DNA of 64,000 bases from Clostridia bacterium. Its GTDB lineage: Bacteria; Bacillota; DSM-521; Neomoorellales; SLTJ01. Below are positions 24,466 through 32,913 of this stretch, in pieces. The notes beneath the pieces are model-generated. The model ran no database searches. It was not told where the DNA came from and saw nothing but the letters and a program-made list of their open reading frames with translations. Where the stretch lies: assembly GCA_004347685.1 (NCBI GenBank), contig SLTJ01000005.1, forward strand, positions 1-64,000, in the 5' to 3' direction. A program made the translations under genes and the position numbers. Every line of letters begins with the position of its first letter. The first letter of the stretch is position 1.

Positions 24466-26122
24466 GCACTGGCGGCGGGCGGCGGTGGGATTCGCTGTCT
24501 TCCTGGGAGCGGTTAACATTCTTTCGGCCCTTACTCCGACCCTGTCCTGGCGGCACGCCTACCTGGTACACGTGGTGCCGCTGGTCATCCGGGGCGGCAG
24601 CCGGCTGCTGACGGTCATCGCCGGTTTCCTGCTGTTCGTTACCTCTCCGGCTCTGGGCAAAGGGAAGCGCACCGCCTGGGTGGTCACCCTCACCCTGGTC
24701 CTGGTGTCTACTTTCTTGCACCTGCTCAAGGGGTTGGACTATGAGGAGGCGGCCGTCACCATGGCCTTTGGCGTTTTCCTGCTGGCGGCCGCCGGCCATT
24801 TCCAGGCCCGCAGCGATGCCCCCTCTATCCGTACCGGCCTCAACATCCTGGTGGCTGCGGTCCTATTCAATTTGCTCTACGCCGTGACCGGATTGTACCT
24901 GTGGCACCACCACCTGAGCCTGAAGGCGGACGGCCGTACGATCCTGGCGGCCGCCTTTTACCTGGCTTCCTTCAGCTTCTACCCGGGGCTGGCCGGCCTG
25001 ACGCCGGTCAGCCGTTGGTTCCTGGATTCCGCCTATGGGGTTAACAGCGCCTCGCTCTTAACCGCGGTGTGGATGCTCCTTCGCCCCGTTGCCCACCGGC
25101 AGCACGCCAGCCTGCAGGAACACGAGCTGGCCCGCAACCTGGCCGAACGCTGGGGCCGGTCTTCCCTGGTTTTTTTCACTCTCTGGCCGGATAAACTCTA
25201 TTATTTCCCGGCCGCGGGCGACTGTTACGTGGCCTACCGCCAGGTGGGCGACACAGCGGTAGCCTTAGGGGACCCGGTGGGGGCACCGGAGAAAATAAGG
25301 GCCGCCATAGAGGAATTTATTAACTTGGCCGACGAAAACGGCTGGTATCCGGTTTTCTACCAGGTGCTGCCTGATTTCCTCCCCGCTTACCGCCAAGCTG
25401 GCCTCAACCTTCTGAAAATAGGCGAGGAAGCCCTTATTCCCTTGGAAAATTTTAGCCTCTCGGGCCGGGCCTGGAAGGAGGTACGCTACAGCGTTAACAA
25501 GGCCAGCCGGGCCGGCCTGGGGGTGAGGTTCTACGACCCGCCGCTGGATGACAGCCTGTTGGACCGGCTGGCAGAAGTCTCCGAGGCCTGGCTGAGGTTC
25601 CGCCACGTGCCGGAAAAGGGGTTTTCCCTAGGGTGGTTCGCGCGGCAGGTGGTGCGTGATCTCCTGGTGGCCACCGTGGAAGACAGGCACGGCCGGATCT
25701 ACGCCTTTGCCGACTTCGTCCCCATGTATCACCTGCCCCAGGCCTCGCCCGATCTCATGCGTTACCAGCCGGATGCGCCCGCCGGAGCCATGGATCTCCT
25801 GATCGTGGAAGCGGCGTACTATTTCCAGCAGCGGGGATACCTGGCCCTCAATCTCGGGCTGGCACCCTTGGCCAGCATCACCCCGGAAGAAAAGGAGGGG
25901 TTGGCCGGCCAGGCCGAGGCCCTCCTGTTCCGCAGTTTCGCCAACCTCCAGGGTCTCTACCATTTCAAGGCCAAATATAACCCCGCCTGGGAACCTCGCT
26001 ACCTGGCCTACCCCGGGACACTTACGTTACCCAAGGCCGCCCTGGCCGTGGTGCGGGCCGGCAATCCGCAGGGACTGAGGGCATATTTTCGGCCGGTGCG
26101 GCGACAACGCCTGAATGGATAG
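24449..26122 (+). CDS. DUF2156 aminoacyl-phosphatidylglycerol synthase-like membrane protein
   Basis: The 557-residue protein has six or so N-terminal helices (residues 10-220) followed by a cytoplasmic double-GNAT domain of the DUF2156 type. Visible are YYFPAAGDCYVAYRQVGDTA, GDPVG, WKEVRYSVNKASRAGL and the late YHFKAKYNPAWEPRYLAYPG motif, which is the MprF family end. It should transfer lysine or alanine from aminoacyl-tRNA to phosphatidylglycerol. Start: ATG 24449 behind CAGGAGGG. Two decayed fragments of the same gene lie at 18634 and 23112. Confidence 0.8.
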   Translation: MSSSHRHWRRAAVGFAVFLGAVNILSALTPTLSWRHAYLVHVVPLVIRGGSRLLTVIAGFLLFVTSPALGKGKRTAWVVTLTLVLVSTFLHLLKGLDYEEAAVTMAFGVFLLAAAGHFQARSDAPSIRTGLNILVAAVLFNLLYAVTGLYLWHHHLSLKADGRTILAAAFYLASFSFYPGLAGLTPVSRWFLDSAYGVNSASLLTAVWMLLRPVAHRQHASLQEHELARNLAERWGRSSLVFFTLWPDKLYYFPAAGDCYVAYRQVGDTAVALGDPVGAPEKIRAAIEEFINLADENGWYPVFYQVLPDFLPAYRQAGLNLLKIGEEALIPLENFSLSGRAWKEVRYSVNKASRAGLGVRFYDPPLDDSLLDRLAEVSEAWLRFRHVPEKGFSLGWFARQVVRDLLVATVEDRHGRIYAFADFVPMYHLPQASPDLMRYQPDAPAGAMDLLIVEAAYYFQQRGYLALNLGLAPLASITPEEKEGLAGQAEALLFRSFANLQGLYHFKAKYNPAWEPRYLAYPGTLTLPKAALAVVRAGNPQGLRAYFRPVRRQRLNG

Positions 26123-26249
26123 ATAAAAAATTCGCCATTCCTTTCCCCATTATGATCTTCATCATCTATGCCGGTCTAAGTCACTTGTCTTTTTGTGCGT
26201 TGAAGCGTAAGATTAAGAAGGTAGGGACGGAAGGAATTGAGATACTTGT

Positions 26250-26579
26250 ATGGACCTGGAGGCAATCCTTAAAAAGCAAGTACAGGCTGGGGCATATTCC
26301 GTCCGGCCTCATGCGGTACAGCATGCTTTGGCCGAGGGGTTTGCACCAAAACATATTGCCGAGGCTATCCTTAATGGCCGGATAATCGAGATCTATCCCG
26401 GGCGGAACAGGTGCCTTGTTTACGGTAGGGCCAGGTTGACGGCCAGGGTGAACCTTGAGCTTCATGCTGTATGTGATTACGGAGACCCTGAAATGTTGGA
26501 CATTGTTACCGCGTACATCCCAGACAATAAAGTATGGGAAACGCCGCCCACTAAACGAAGAAGGGGGTGCCGCAAATGA
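26250..26579 (+). CDS. DUF4258 protein (putative toxin-like partner)
   Basis: A 109-residue protein with the DUF4258 pattern: VRPHAVQHALAEGF at the start and IIEIYPGRNRCLVYGR in the middle, then DPEMLDIVTAYIPD. DUF4258 folds like small RNase toxins of the RelE/BrnT type. Its stop overlaps the start of a YgiT-type zinc-finger gene (ATGA), an arrangement typical of putative toxin-antitoxin pairs. Start: ATG after GGAAGG. Toxin activity is an inference. Confidence 0.7.
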   Translation: MDLEAILKKQVQAGAYSVRPHAVQHALAEGFAPKHIAEAILNGRIIEIYPGRNRCLVYGRARLTARVNLELHAVCDYGDPEMLDIVTAYIPDNKVWETPPTKRRRGCRK

Positions 26580-26836
26580 GCAATAGAACCCGCAGGTGCG
26601 GCGAGTGCGGCAGCAAGACCGTTTGGCAGAAGCTACCTCTAGATTTTGAACGCAAAGGAATAAAGGTAACGATCTCCGAGGTAGAGGCCATGGTCTGCCC
26701 AAACTGCCACGAAATATACCTTAGCCCCGAAGTAGCAGAAAAGGTGCATAGCAACGCGGAGAAACTCCTGCTGGCCGCGGAGGCCAGCCTGGCTACCGCC
26801 CCTGAAATCAAGCAATACCTTGTGACCATGCCGTAG
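26576..26836 (+). CDS. YgiT-type zinc finger protein
   Basis: An 86-residue protein with two CxxC pairs (CGECG and CPNCH) of the YgiT/MqsA N-terminal zinc finger, then a C-terminal helix pair (EVAEKVHSNAEKLLLAAEAS). It lacks the helix-turn-helix domain of full MqsA. It should bind or neutralise the DUF4258 partner. Translation is coupled by the ATGA overlap, with GGGGGTG as ribosome site. Confidence 0.75.
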   Translation: MSNRTRRCGECGSKTVWQKLPLDFERKGIKVTISEVEAMVCPNCHEIYLSPEVAEKVHSNAEKLLLAAEASLATAPEIKQYLVTMP

Positions 26837-26860
26837 GCAAATCCGGCTTTATCTCTCCAC

Positions 26861-27062
26861 GTGAACCACCACAATCAGGCAGGCCAAAGTGGCAAAGTGG
26901 CCGTCAAGCGCGACTGGCTCCTGGTGGTGATCTTGCTGGCTGCCTTTCTGGTGGCGGCAGCCATTTACCCCTACTTGCCGGAACAAGTCCCCATCCACTG
27001 GAACGCAGCGGGACAGGTTGACAATTACAGTTCCCGGGCCTTCGAAACGCGTTTTTCCCCCG
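26861..27062 (+). pseudogene. DUF1648/SdpI-like membrane protein, N-terminal fragment
   Basis: The frame from GTG 26861 gives an N-terminal helix (DWLLVVILLAAFLVAAAIY) and PEQVPIHWNAAGQVDNYSSR, the DUF1648 signature. It breaks off after about 65 codons where the end of the opposing MFS gene begins. The rest of the SdpI-type domain is missing. Confidence 0.55.
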
Positions 27063-27065
27063 GAG

Positions 27066-28280
27066 CTACGTCTGGGGTGCCTGCACCGCACGGCGGACTG
27101 AAAAAAGCAGGGGCAGGGAGCAGAGCTCTAGCACCACGGCCAGGACAATGGCGTAAGGAATGGCCACGCCGTAGAGGATGCCCATGGCGGTGCTGCCCAC
27201 AAACCAGGCCGCGCCGTATCCCGTGTTGAAGATACCGTAGGCCAGGCCGCGTCTTTCTGCCGGGATGATCTCAGCCACCGCCGCCCGCATGATGGTCTCC
27301 TGCATACCCATGGCCGCCCCCCAGCAAACCACTCCCAGAATCGCAAGGTAATAGGCATGGGAAAAGACCAGGAACGGCACCGGGATGGTAAAGAGTGGGA
27401 GAAGACTCAGGGTCAAGAGACCCTTTTTGTCAAACAGGTGCCCCACGGGCAGGGCCACCAGGGCATCCACTCCCATAGCCACCGCAAAGAGGATAGGAAT
27501 CTGAGCATCCGGCATTATCCCCTGCGCCTTGAAGTGGTAAGATATAAGCTGGAAGTGGGTAAAGCCGGCGAGGCTGGCCGTGGTGAAGGCCATATAGAGC
27601 CAGAAAACCCGTGGCATTTTCCCACTGTCCGGAAGGAGCGACGCCTCCTTGCGGGTCGTTTCCATGTCCTGGGGGCGGGGGAAGAGAAAGCGGGAAACGA
27701 ATAAGACCAGCAAGGCCAGAATGGCTGGAATGAAAAGAACAGCGAAGGCCGGTTGATAACGGCCACCCCGGAGGTAGAGGATGGCACCCACGATCAGCGG
27801 CCCGCTTACGGCCCCGATCTGGTCCAGGGTTTCGTGCAGGCCGAACCCCAGGCCGCTCCCCACCTGGCGGCTGGCGTGGGAAAGCATGACGTCCCGCGAC
27901 GGAGCGCGGATGGCTTTGCCTAGGCGCTCGGCCACGATCAAAAGGGCCGCCACCTCCCAGCGGCCGGCCAGGGCCAGCAAAGGCACGGCCAGCAGGTTTA
28001 GACCATACCCGATGATGGTAATCAGCCAGTAACGCCGGGTGCGGTCGGCCAGGTAGCCGAAAAGCAGACGCAGGCCGTAGCCAACCAGCTCTCCCAGGCC
28101 GCCTACGAAACCTACCGCTGCCGCGCTGGCGCCCAGGAGAGAGAGGTAGGGGCCGGTAATGCTGCGGGCCCCTTCGTAGGTCATGTCGGCGAACAGGCTC
28201 ACCAATCCCATCAGGACGATAAACCGGAAGGCATTGCGTCTCAGACCACTATCTTTTGCCACGTGCTCTCTGCCCCCCAT
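27066..28280 (-). CDS. MFS transporter linked to ChrB
   Basis: A 404-residue, 12-helix major facilitator protein. The loop 2-3 motif GYLADRTRRYW is the usual MFS signature. LPVGHLFDKKG is its second-half counterpart. It is encoded about 80 bp after a ChrB-domain gene in the same direction and shares its promoter. ChrB-MFS pairs occur in many Bacillota, and the MFS is then a candidate exporter of chromate or another oxyanion. Substrate not shown by sequence. Confidence 0.75.
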   Translation of the reverse strand: MGGREHVAKDSGLRRNAFRFIVLMGLVSLFADMTYEGARSITGPYLSLLGASAAAVGFVGGLGELVGYGLRLLFGYLADRTRRYWLITIIGYGLNLLAVPLLALAGRWEVAALLIVAERLGKAIRAPSRDVMLSHASRQVGSGLGFGLHETLDQIGAVSGPLIVGAILYLRGGRYQPAFAVLFIPAILALLVLFVSRFLFPRPQDMETTRKEASLLPDSGKMPRVFWLYMAFTTASLAGFTHFQLISYHFKAQGIMPDAQIPILFAVAMGVDALVALPVGHLFDKKGLLTLSLLPLFTIPVPFLVFSHAYYLAILGVVCWGAAMGMQETIMRAAVAEIIPAERRGLAYGIFNTGYGAAWFVGSTAMGILYGVAIPYAIVLAVVLELCSLPLLFSVRRAVQAPQT

Positions 28281-28362
28281 GTACTGTATCTTCTCATCAC
28301 CAGGCGACCACCAACCAGGCGGAGGTGATCCAGAACTCTGTCCTCCATACTATTCTCCCTCC

Positions 28363-28914
28363 TCATTCCGGCCCAGACCCTTCCTGGGCCAAGAATACTC
28401 TGCCCGCGAAGGTCTCCAGGGCTTGCTGGCATTGGGAAAGATAATCCTCGGCCACGGCAGCCTTCATGGCACCGAAGAAATCGCGGTTCTTTATCTTTTG
28501 CAGCCAGGTCTCCAGCCGCCGCAGACCCTCCTCGTTTTCCTCCAGCTCGCCAAAGGTGAAGTTCCGCCGTTCCGTTTCCCTGCGGATTTCTGCTAAGAAA
28601 GCCCCACACTGCTCCAGAAACTCCCCATATTCGGCGTCGCGCTCCCCATTGAACCGCCCGACCACCTTTTCCTGGGCGGCTGTTCCCAGAGGTTCTGCCA
28701 GCAGCAGCAAACTTTCACCTTCGGCTTTAACAATTTCTTCTGCCAGGGCATGGAAAAGGTTACGGTTGGCCGGGGTGTCCGGCAAGACACACACCGAGTT
28801 TTGCAGGTAGACGGCGCCTCTTTCTTTCAGACGCCGCCAGACGGCGACCCGGTAGCGGGACGGCTCGGCGGGAATCTTATAAATCAGGATCAGCCATTTG
28901 CCGGCCTCGGTCAA
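28363..28914 (-). CDS. ChrB N-terminal domain protein
   Basis: A 183-residue protein starting WLILIYKIPAEPSRYRVAVW, the ChrB N-terminal domain signature, with RRLKERGAVYLQNSVCVLP following. The second half is helical and charged (EIRRETERRNFTFGELEEN). ChrB proteins sense chromate and control ChrA-type resistance. Start: TTG behind GAGGGAG. The doubled operator upstream is its likely target, so it may repress itself and the MFS gene. Confidence 0.75.
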   Translation of the reverse strand: MTEAGKWLILIYKIPAEPSRYRVAVWRRLKERGAVYLQNSVCVLPDTPANRNLFHALAEEIVKAEGESLLLLAEPLGTAAQEKVVGRFNGERDAEYGEFLEQCGAFLAEIRRETERRNFTFGELEENEEGLRRLETWLQKIKNRDFFGAMKAAVAEDYLSQCQQALETFAGRVFLAQEGSGPE

Positions 28915-28938
28915 GCGATCACTCCCTCATCCAGCTCT

Positions 28939-28987
28939 TGTAACTATCGTTACTATAGAGCATAGCATGTAACTATCGTTACGTCAA
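28939..28987 (-). promoter_or_regulatory. Sigma-A promoter with two identical operators (chrB-MFS)
   Basis: On the minus strand TTGACG (28982-28987) and TATGCT (28959-28964) are 17 bp apart. The 15-bp sequence TGTAACTATCGTTAC, an inverted repeat with GTAAC/GTTAC arms, occurs at 28968-28982 between -35 and -10, and again at 28939-28953 at about +1 to +15. Two identical sites 29 bp apart covering the promoter are a strong repressor layout. Confidence 0.65.
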
Positions 28988-29020
28988 GCAGCCGGAATCC
29001 ACTGTTCCACTGAGACCTTT

Positions 29021-31123
29021 TTAGTGCTTCCTGTACCGTAGGGTCCTGGTGGCGTTAAAGATGGCCATCAGGGCGACGCCCACGTCCGCGAAAACGGCCT
29101 CCCAGATGGTAGCTACGCCGAAGACACCCAGGAGAAGGAAGAATCCCTTGACGCCCAGGGCCAGCGCTACGTTTTGCCGCACCACGCGGCCGGTATGGCG
29201 GGCGATTTCGATGGCTGTGGCCAGTTTGGAGGGAGCGTCCTCCATCAGCACCACGTCGGCGGCCTCGATGGCCGCGTCGCTCCCCAGCGCTCCCATAGCC
29301 ACCCCCACGTCCGCCCTGGTGATCACCGGGGCGTCGTTGATGCCGTCGCCCACGAAGGCCAGCTTCTGTCGGCGCCGGTCGGGGAGGGCGGCCTGTAAGT
29401 CTTCCACTTTCTCCACCTTGCCCCCTGGCAGCAGTTCGGCGAAATAGGCGTCCAGCCCAAGGGATTCGGCCACCCGCCGGGCCACCGTTTCCTCGTCCCC
29501 GGTGAGCATCACCATCTGCCTGACCCCCAGTTCCTTTAAGCGGGCGACGGCTCTCCTGGCGTCGGTCTTCACTTCGTCGGAGATGACGATGTAACCGGCA
29601 AAAGTGCCGTCAATGGCCACGTGCACGCCGGTGCCTTCCAGGTCGCAAATCTCATGGACGATCCCTTCCCGGTGCATCAGGCGGTCGTTGCCGGCCAGCA
29701 CTCGCTTGCCATCCACCAGGGCACTAATGCCGTGGCCGGGGATTTCCCGGTATTCGTCTACCATGTCCGGTGGGATTTCCCTGCCGTAGGCCTCTCGGAT
29801 GGACTGGGCGATGGGATGGGTGGAAAAGGCTTCAGCATGGGCCGCCAGGGCCAGGAGTTCCGTTTCCGCGAAACCATGATACGGTACCACCCGCGTCACC
29901 CGGAAAACTCCTTGGGTCAGGGTGCCTGTCTTGTCGAAAACCACTGTGTGGAGACCGGTCAGGGCGTCCAGGAAGTTGGCCCCCTTAACCAGGATGCCGC
30001 GGCGGGAGGCCCCGCCGATGCCGCCGAAGTACCCTAGGGGAATGGAAACCACCAGGGCGCAAGGGCAGGAGATGACCAGCATCACCAGGGCGCGGTAGAG
30101 CCATATGGAAAACGTGGCCCCGGGAAGGACCATCGGCGGGATGACCGCCACGGCCGCAGCTCCCGCCACCACCACGGGGGTGTAATAGCGGGAAAAGGCG
30201 GTGATGAACTGCTCGGTGGGGGCCTTGCGGCCGGCGGCGTTCTCCACCAGCTCCAGGATGCGGGCCACCGAGGATTCGGCATAGGGCTTTGTCACCCGGA
30301 CGGTCAGGAGACCCTGGCCGTTGATCATGCCGGCCAGAACCTGATCACCGCTTTTCACCTTGCGGGGCACGGATTCGCCCGTCAGGGCCGAGGTATCCAG
30401 AAAGGAGGTTCCTTCCACCACCTCGCCGTCCAGGGGCACCCTTTCCCCGGGCTTGACGATGATACGCTGGCCGACCGCCACTTCCTCCGGCGGTACCGGC
30501 CTGGTTTCTCCATTGATCTTCAGGTTGGCGTACTCCGGCCGGATGTCCAGGAGGGCGGCGATGGATCGGCGGGAACGGTTTACCGCTCTTCCCTGGAAAT
30601 ACTCGCCTACCGCATAGAAAAGCATCACCGCCACGGCTTCGGGCAACTGGTGGATGGCAATGGCCCCCATGGTGGCCACGGTCATCAAGAAGTTCTCGTC
30701 GAAGACCTGGCCCCTGGCCAGGTTCCGGATGGCGGTCCAGATCACCGGTCCCCCTACCAGCAGGTAGGCAGTCAACAACACGACATACTCGGCCCAGGAG
30801 TAAGGGGTGTGGTGCAGGGGCGGGTGGAAGATGAAACCCACCGCCAGGAGCAGGCCAGCAACCACGATGGCGTACGGCGCCCTCTTTTCCTCGCGCCCCT
30901 CCTCCGCGGCCGCCGGCCTGCGGCCAGCCTGTTGTAACAGGGTCACACCGGGTTCCACCCGGCTGACGGCCTCCCGGGCCGCCTCGGCCAGCTCCGGGGG
31001 CAGTTCCAGGCTTTGGTCGGCAAAGTTAACGGTTACCCCCTCCAGCCCCTTGATCTGGCGTAGTTCCTGCTCAATTTTGGCGGCGCAACTGGCGCAGTCC
31101 AGTCCGGCCAAGGTGTACCGCAT
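29021..31123 (-). CDS. P1B-type heavy metal ATPase (Cd/Zn/Pb type)
   Basis: A 700-residue protein: an N-terminal heavy-metal domain (LDCASCAAKIE), six or more helices with the SCPCALVVSIP metal motif, phosphorylation site DKTGTLTQG, actuator TGESVP, nucleotide motif STHPIAQS and hinge GDGINDAPVI. CPC plus late-helix residues mark the P1B-2 Cd/Zn/Pb group. The true start is the ATG behind AGGAGG (the frame opens far upstream). The CadC-like regulator lies upstream with a gene fragment between. A 45-bp piece of a related gene lies at 13868. Confidence 0.9.
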   Translation of the reverse strand: MRYTLAGLDCASCAAKIEQELRQIKGLEGVTVNFADQSLELPPELAEAAREAVSRVEPGVTLLQQAGRRPAAAEEGREEKRAPYAIVVAGLLLAVGFIFHPPLHHTPYSWAEYVVLLTAYLLVGGPVIWTAIRNLARGQVFDENFLMTVATMGAIAIHQLPEAVAVMLFYAVGEYFQGRAVNRSRRSIAALLDIRPEYANLKINGETRPVPPEEVAVGQRIIVKPGERVPLDGEVVEGTSFLDTSALTGESVPRKVKSGDQVLAGMINGQGLLTVRVTKPYAESSVARILELVENAAGRKAPTEQFITAFSRYYTPVVVAGAAAVAVIPPMVLPGATFSIWLYRALVMLVISCPCALVVSIPLGYFGGIGGASRRGILVKGANFLDALTGLHTVVFDKTGTLTQGVFRVTRVVPYHGFAETELLALAAHAEAFSTHPIAQSIREAYGREIPPDMVDEYREIPGHGISALVDGKRVLAGNDRLMHREGIVHEICDLEGTGVHVAIDGTFAGYIVISDEVKTDARRAVARLKELGVRQMVMLTGDEETVARRVAESLGLDAYFAELLPGGKVEKVEDLQAALPDRRRQKLAFVGDGINDAPVITRADVGVAMGALGSDAAIEAADVVLMEDAPSKLATAIEIARHTGRVVRQNVALALGVKGFFLLLGVFGVATIWEAVFADVGVALMAIFNATRTLRYRKH

Positions 31124-31141
31124 TCGCTGTTCCTCCTTGCT

Positions 31142-31320
31142 TACAGCAAAGTGATAATCCCGACCGCCGTAATAATGGTCCCCGACATTACTTCGCCGTA
31201 TCGCTCCAACCAGGCGAAGCGGAGGGTCTCCAGACCCCGCGCTGAAAGCCACACGATGCCGACCATAGATACCACGGTCACCACCACCCAGGCCCCTATA
31301 GCCGCGAGGGAAGAAAAGAC
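31142..31320 (-). pseudogene. C-terminal fragment of an integral membrane protein
   Basis: Minus-strand frame with a hydrophobic helix (WVVVTVVSMVGIVWLS), FAWLERYGEVMSGTIITAVG and TAA. The LERYGE..SG ending recalls metal or sulfite permeases of the UreH/TauE kind. It begins right after the ArsR stop with no start or N-terminus, so it is truncated. Confidence 0.4.
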
Positions 31321-31322
31321 GC

Positions 31323-31667
31323 CTATCTCCCTTCAGCAAAGTGAGCCTGGGCCTCTCGGATCAGGTTTAGGATGTGAGCATCGTCTAGGGAATAGTAGAC
31401 CATCTTACCGTCACGGTGGTATTTGACCAGGCGCAGGGCCTTCAATAGCCGCAGATGGTGAGAGATAGCGGGCAAGCTCATGTCCAGGATCGAGGCCAAA
31501 TCACACACGCAAAGTTCCTGGTGGGCCAGCAGGTACAAAATCTTGGTACGGGTTTCGTCCCCGAGTACCTTAAAAATTTCGGATAGGCCAGCCACTTCCA
31601 GGACCTTATTCCGCAAGTGATTCAGGTTTTCCGAAGGGCAGAAGCTGTCACACAAGTCGTTAGGCAA
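31323..31667 (-). CDS. ArsR/SmtB family metal-responsive repressor (CadC-like)
   Basis: A 114-residue winged-helix protein. N-terminal LCDSFC and ELCVCDLA supply the four cysteines typical of CadC soft-metal sites. The DNA helix is LDMSLPAISHHLRLLKALRL. It releases DNA when Cd, Pb or Zn binds, inducing the P-type ATPase encoded next. An AT-rich patch (TTAAGTAATCGTTTAATTAA) at about 31684-31710 upstream may hold its operator. The operon is interrupted by the fragment at 31142. Confidence 0.85.
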   Translation of the reverse strand: MPNDLCDSFCPSENLNHLRNKVLEVAGLSEIFKVLGDETRTKILYLLAHQELCVCDLASILDMSLPAISHHLRLLKALRLVKYHRDGKMVYYSLDDAHILNLIREAQAHFAEGR

Positions 31668-31879
31668 TTCAACCCCTCCGTGTTAAGATTAAGTAATCGT
31701 TTAATTAAATTGTACTAGGCTACGCCTTTCATGTCAAGCCCGGCATCAAGAAACCGCCGGCAAGCAGGCCACGGCGATTAGTTGCGCCAGGAGCGTCACG
31801 AAACACCTGCCGAGCTGGCCGGGGTAGCCCCGGCAAAGCGAGTCAGCGGCAGCGCCGGCCCGGGCGGCAATTTCTCACG

Positions 31880-32010
31880 GCGCGGGCGAGTTACAGTAGG
31901 CGTTAAAGGCGTCAAGCCACCGCTGGTTTTCCCGCATGAATTCCACCAGCCGCCTGATCCGCTCAATTGGTTCCTCGCTCAGGTGGTGTTCGATCCTCTC
32001 CGTCTCTGAA
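31880..32010 (-). pseudogene. Possible DtxR-family metalloregulator fragment
   Basis: The minus strand reads MFSETERIEHHLSEEPIERI and then RRLVEFMRENQRW, similar to the middle helix of DtxR/MntR regulators (EERIEHxLSEE). Neither the DNA-binding half nor the end is present. The rest of 31668-32033 holds nothing else I recognise. Confidence 0.35.
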
Positions 32011-32033
32011 AACATCTTGGAAAAAGCGGCCTG

Positions 32034-32648
32034 CTAGGCCCGGTGCCGCACCAGGTGGCGCCAGAGCAGATAACAGACCAGGACGACCAGGAGGATAACG
32101 ATCAGCAAGTCCAACTGGTGAAAAAGGGTCCCCAGTTGCTCCCAGCGATTCCCCAGTTGCACCCCCACGTAGGTCAAAAGCCAGCTCCAGGGCAAGGAGC
32201 CTAGGAAGGTGTAGATCACGAAGCGGTCCAGGGGCATACGGGCAATCCCTGCCGGGAGGGAAATAAAGGTACGGACCACCGGCAGGAGCCGGGTAAAAAA
32301 GGCAGTAGCTTCTCCGTAACGGGCAAACCAATTCTCCGCCTGCTCCAGGTGCTGGGGAGAGATGAGCAAGTAGCGCCCGTAGCGTAAGAGCAATGGGCGC
32401 CCGCCGTGCACCCCCACCAGGTAGGCGCCTACCGAACCGATGGTACCCCCTACCGTGCCGGCAAGCACCACCCCCCAGAAAAGAAGCTCCCCCTGGGAGA
32501 CCAGGTAGCCGCCAAAGGGCAGGATTACCTCGCTGGGTATGGGGATACAGGCGCTCTCCAGAGCCATGGCTATGCCGATCCCAGCGTAGCTGAGGCGGGA
32601 GATAAGCGCAGTGATTACTCCGGCCAGGGCGGCCAAGAAGCCGGTCAC
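32034..32648 (-). CDS. DedA family membrane protein
   Basis: A protein of about 204 residues with the DedA/SNARE-associated domain. The signatures ESACIPIPSEVILPFGGYL, GGRPLLLRYGRYLLIS and FFTRLLPVVRTFISLPAGIARM are clear, including the glutamate and arginine conserved in DedA lipid flippases. They return undecaprenyl phosphate or phosphatidylethanolamine across the membrane. GTG 32648 behind AAGGAGGG is the preferred start; the longer frame runs into the PAP2 fragment. Confidence 0.85.
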   Translation of the reverse strand: MTGFLAALAGVITALISRLSYAGIGIAMALESACIPIPSEVILPFGGYLVSQGELLFWGVVLAGTVGGTIGSVGAYLVGVHGGRPLLLRYGRYLLISPQHLEQAENWFARYGEATAFFTRLLPVVRTFISLPAGIARMPLDRFVIYTFLGSLPWSWLLTYVGVQLGNRWEQLGTLFHQLDLLIVILLVVLVCYLLWRHLVRHRA

Positions 32649-32654
32649 TTGGTT

Positions 32655-32838
32655 CCCTCCTTGCCAGATGCGGTGGAAAAACGCCTTCCCAACGGTCAAT
32701 CCCAATATCCAGCAGTACGTCTAAGAAACGCGCGGCCCGCAGCGCCCAGCCGGCAACGGCTCCCACCACCATACCGCCCAGAACATCAAGGGGATAGTGA
32801 AGTCCGTAATAACAGCCATTCCCCCTTGAGAAGATCAT
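32655..32838 (-). pseudogene. PAP2-family phosphatase, C-terminal fragment
   Basis: The frame reads YYGLHYPLDVLGGMVVGAVA, the last catalytic motif of PAP2 phosphatases, with a final helix and tail. Nothing upstream supplies the KxxxxxxRP and PSGH motifs, so only the end is left. Such enzymes often neighbour DedA proteins. Confidence 0.6.
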
Positions 32839-32859
32839 ATTTCCCGCAGGTACTAAATG

Positions 32860-32892
32860 GGTTCCCCCGCACCAGGCCGGTGCGGGGGAACC
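32860..32892 (-). terminator. Hairpin downstream of htrA
   Basis: GGTTCCCCCGCACC and GGTGCGGGGGAACC form a perfect 14-bp stem with a 5-base loop just after the htrA stop. The following CATTTAG is only weakly T-rich, so termination is likely but not certain. Confidence 0.55.
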
Positions 32893-32913
32893 GCGGGCAG
32901 GTGGGCTAACTAA

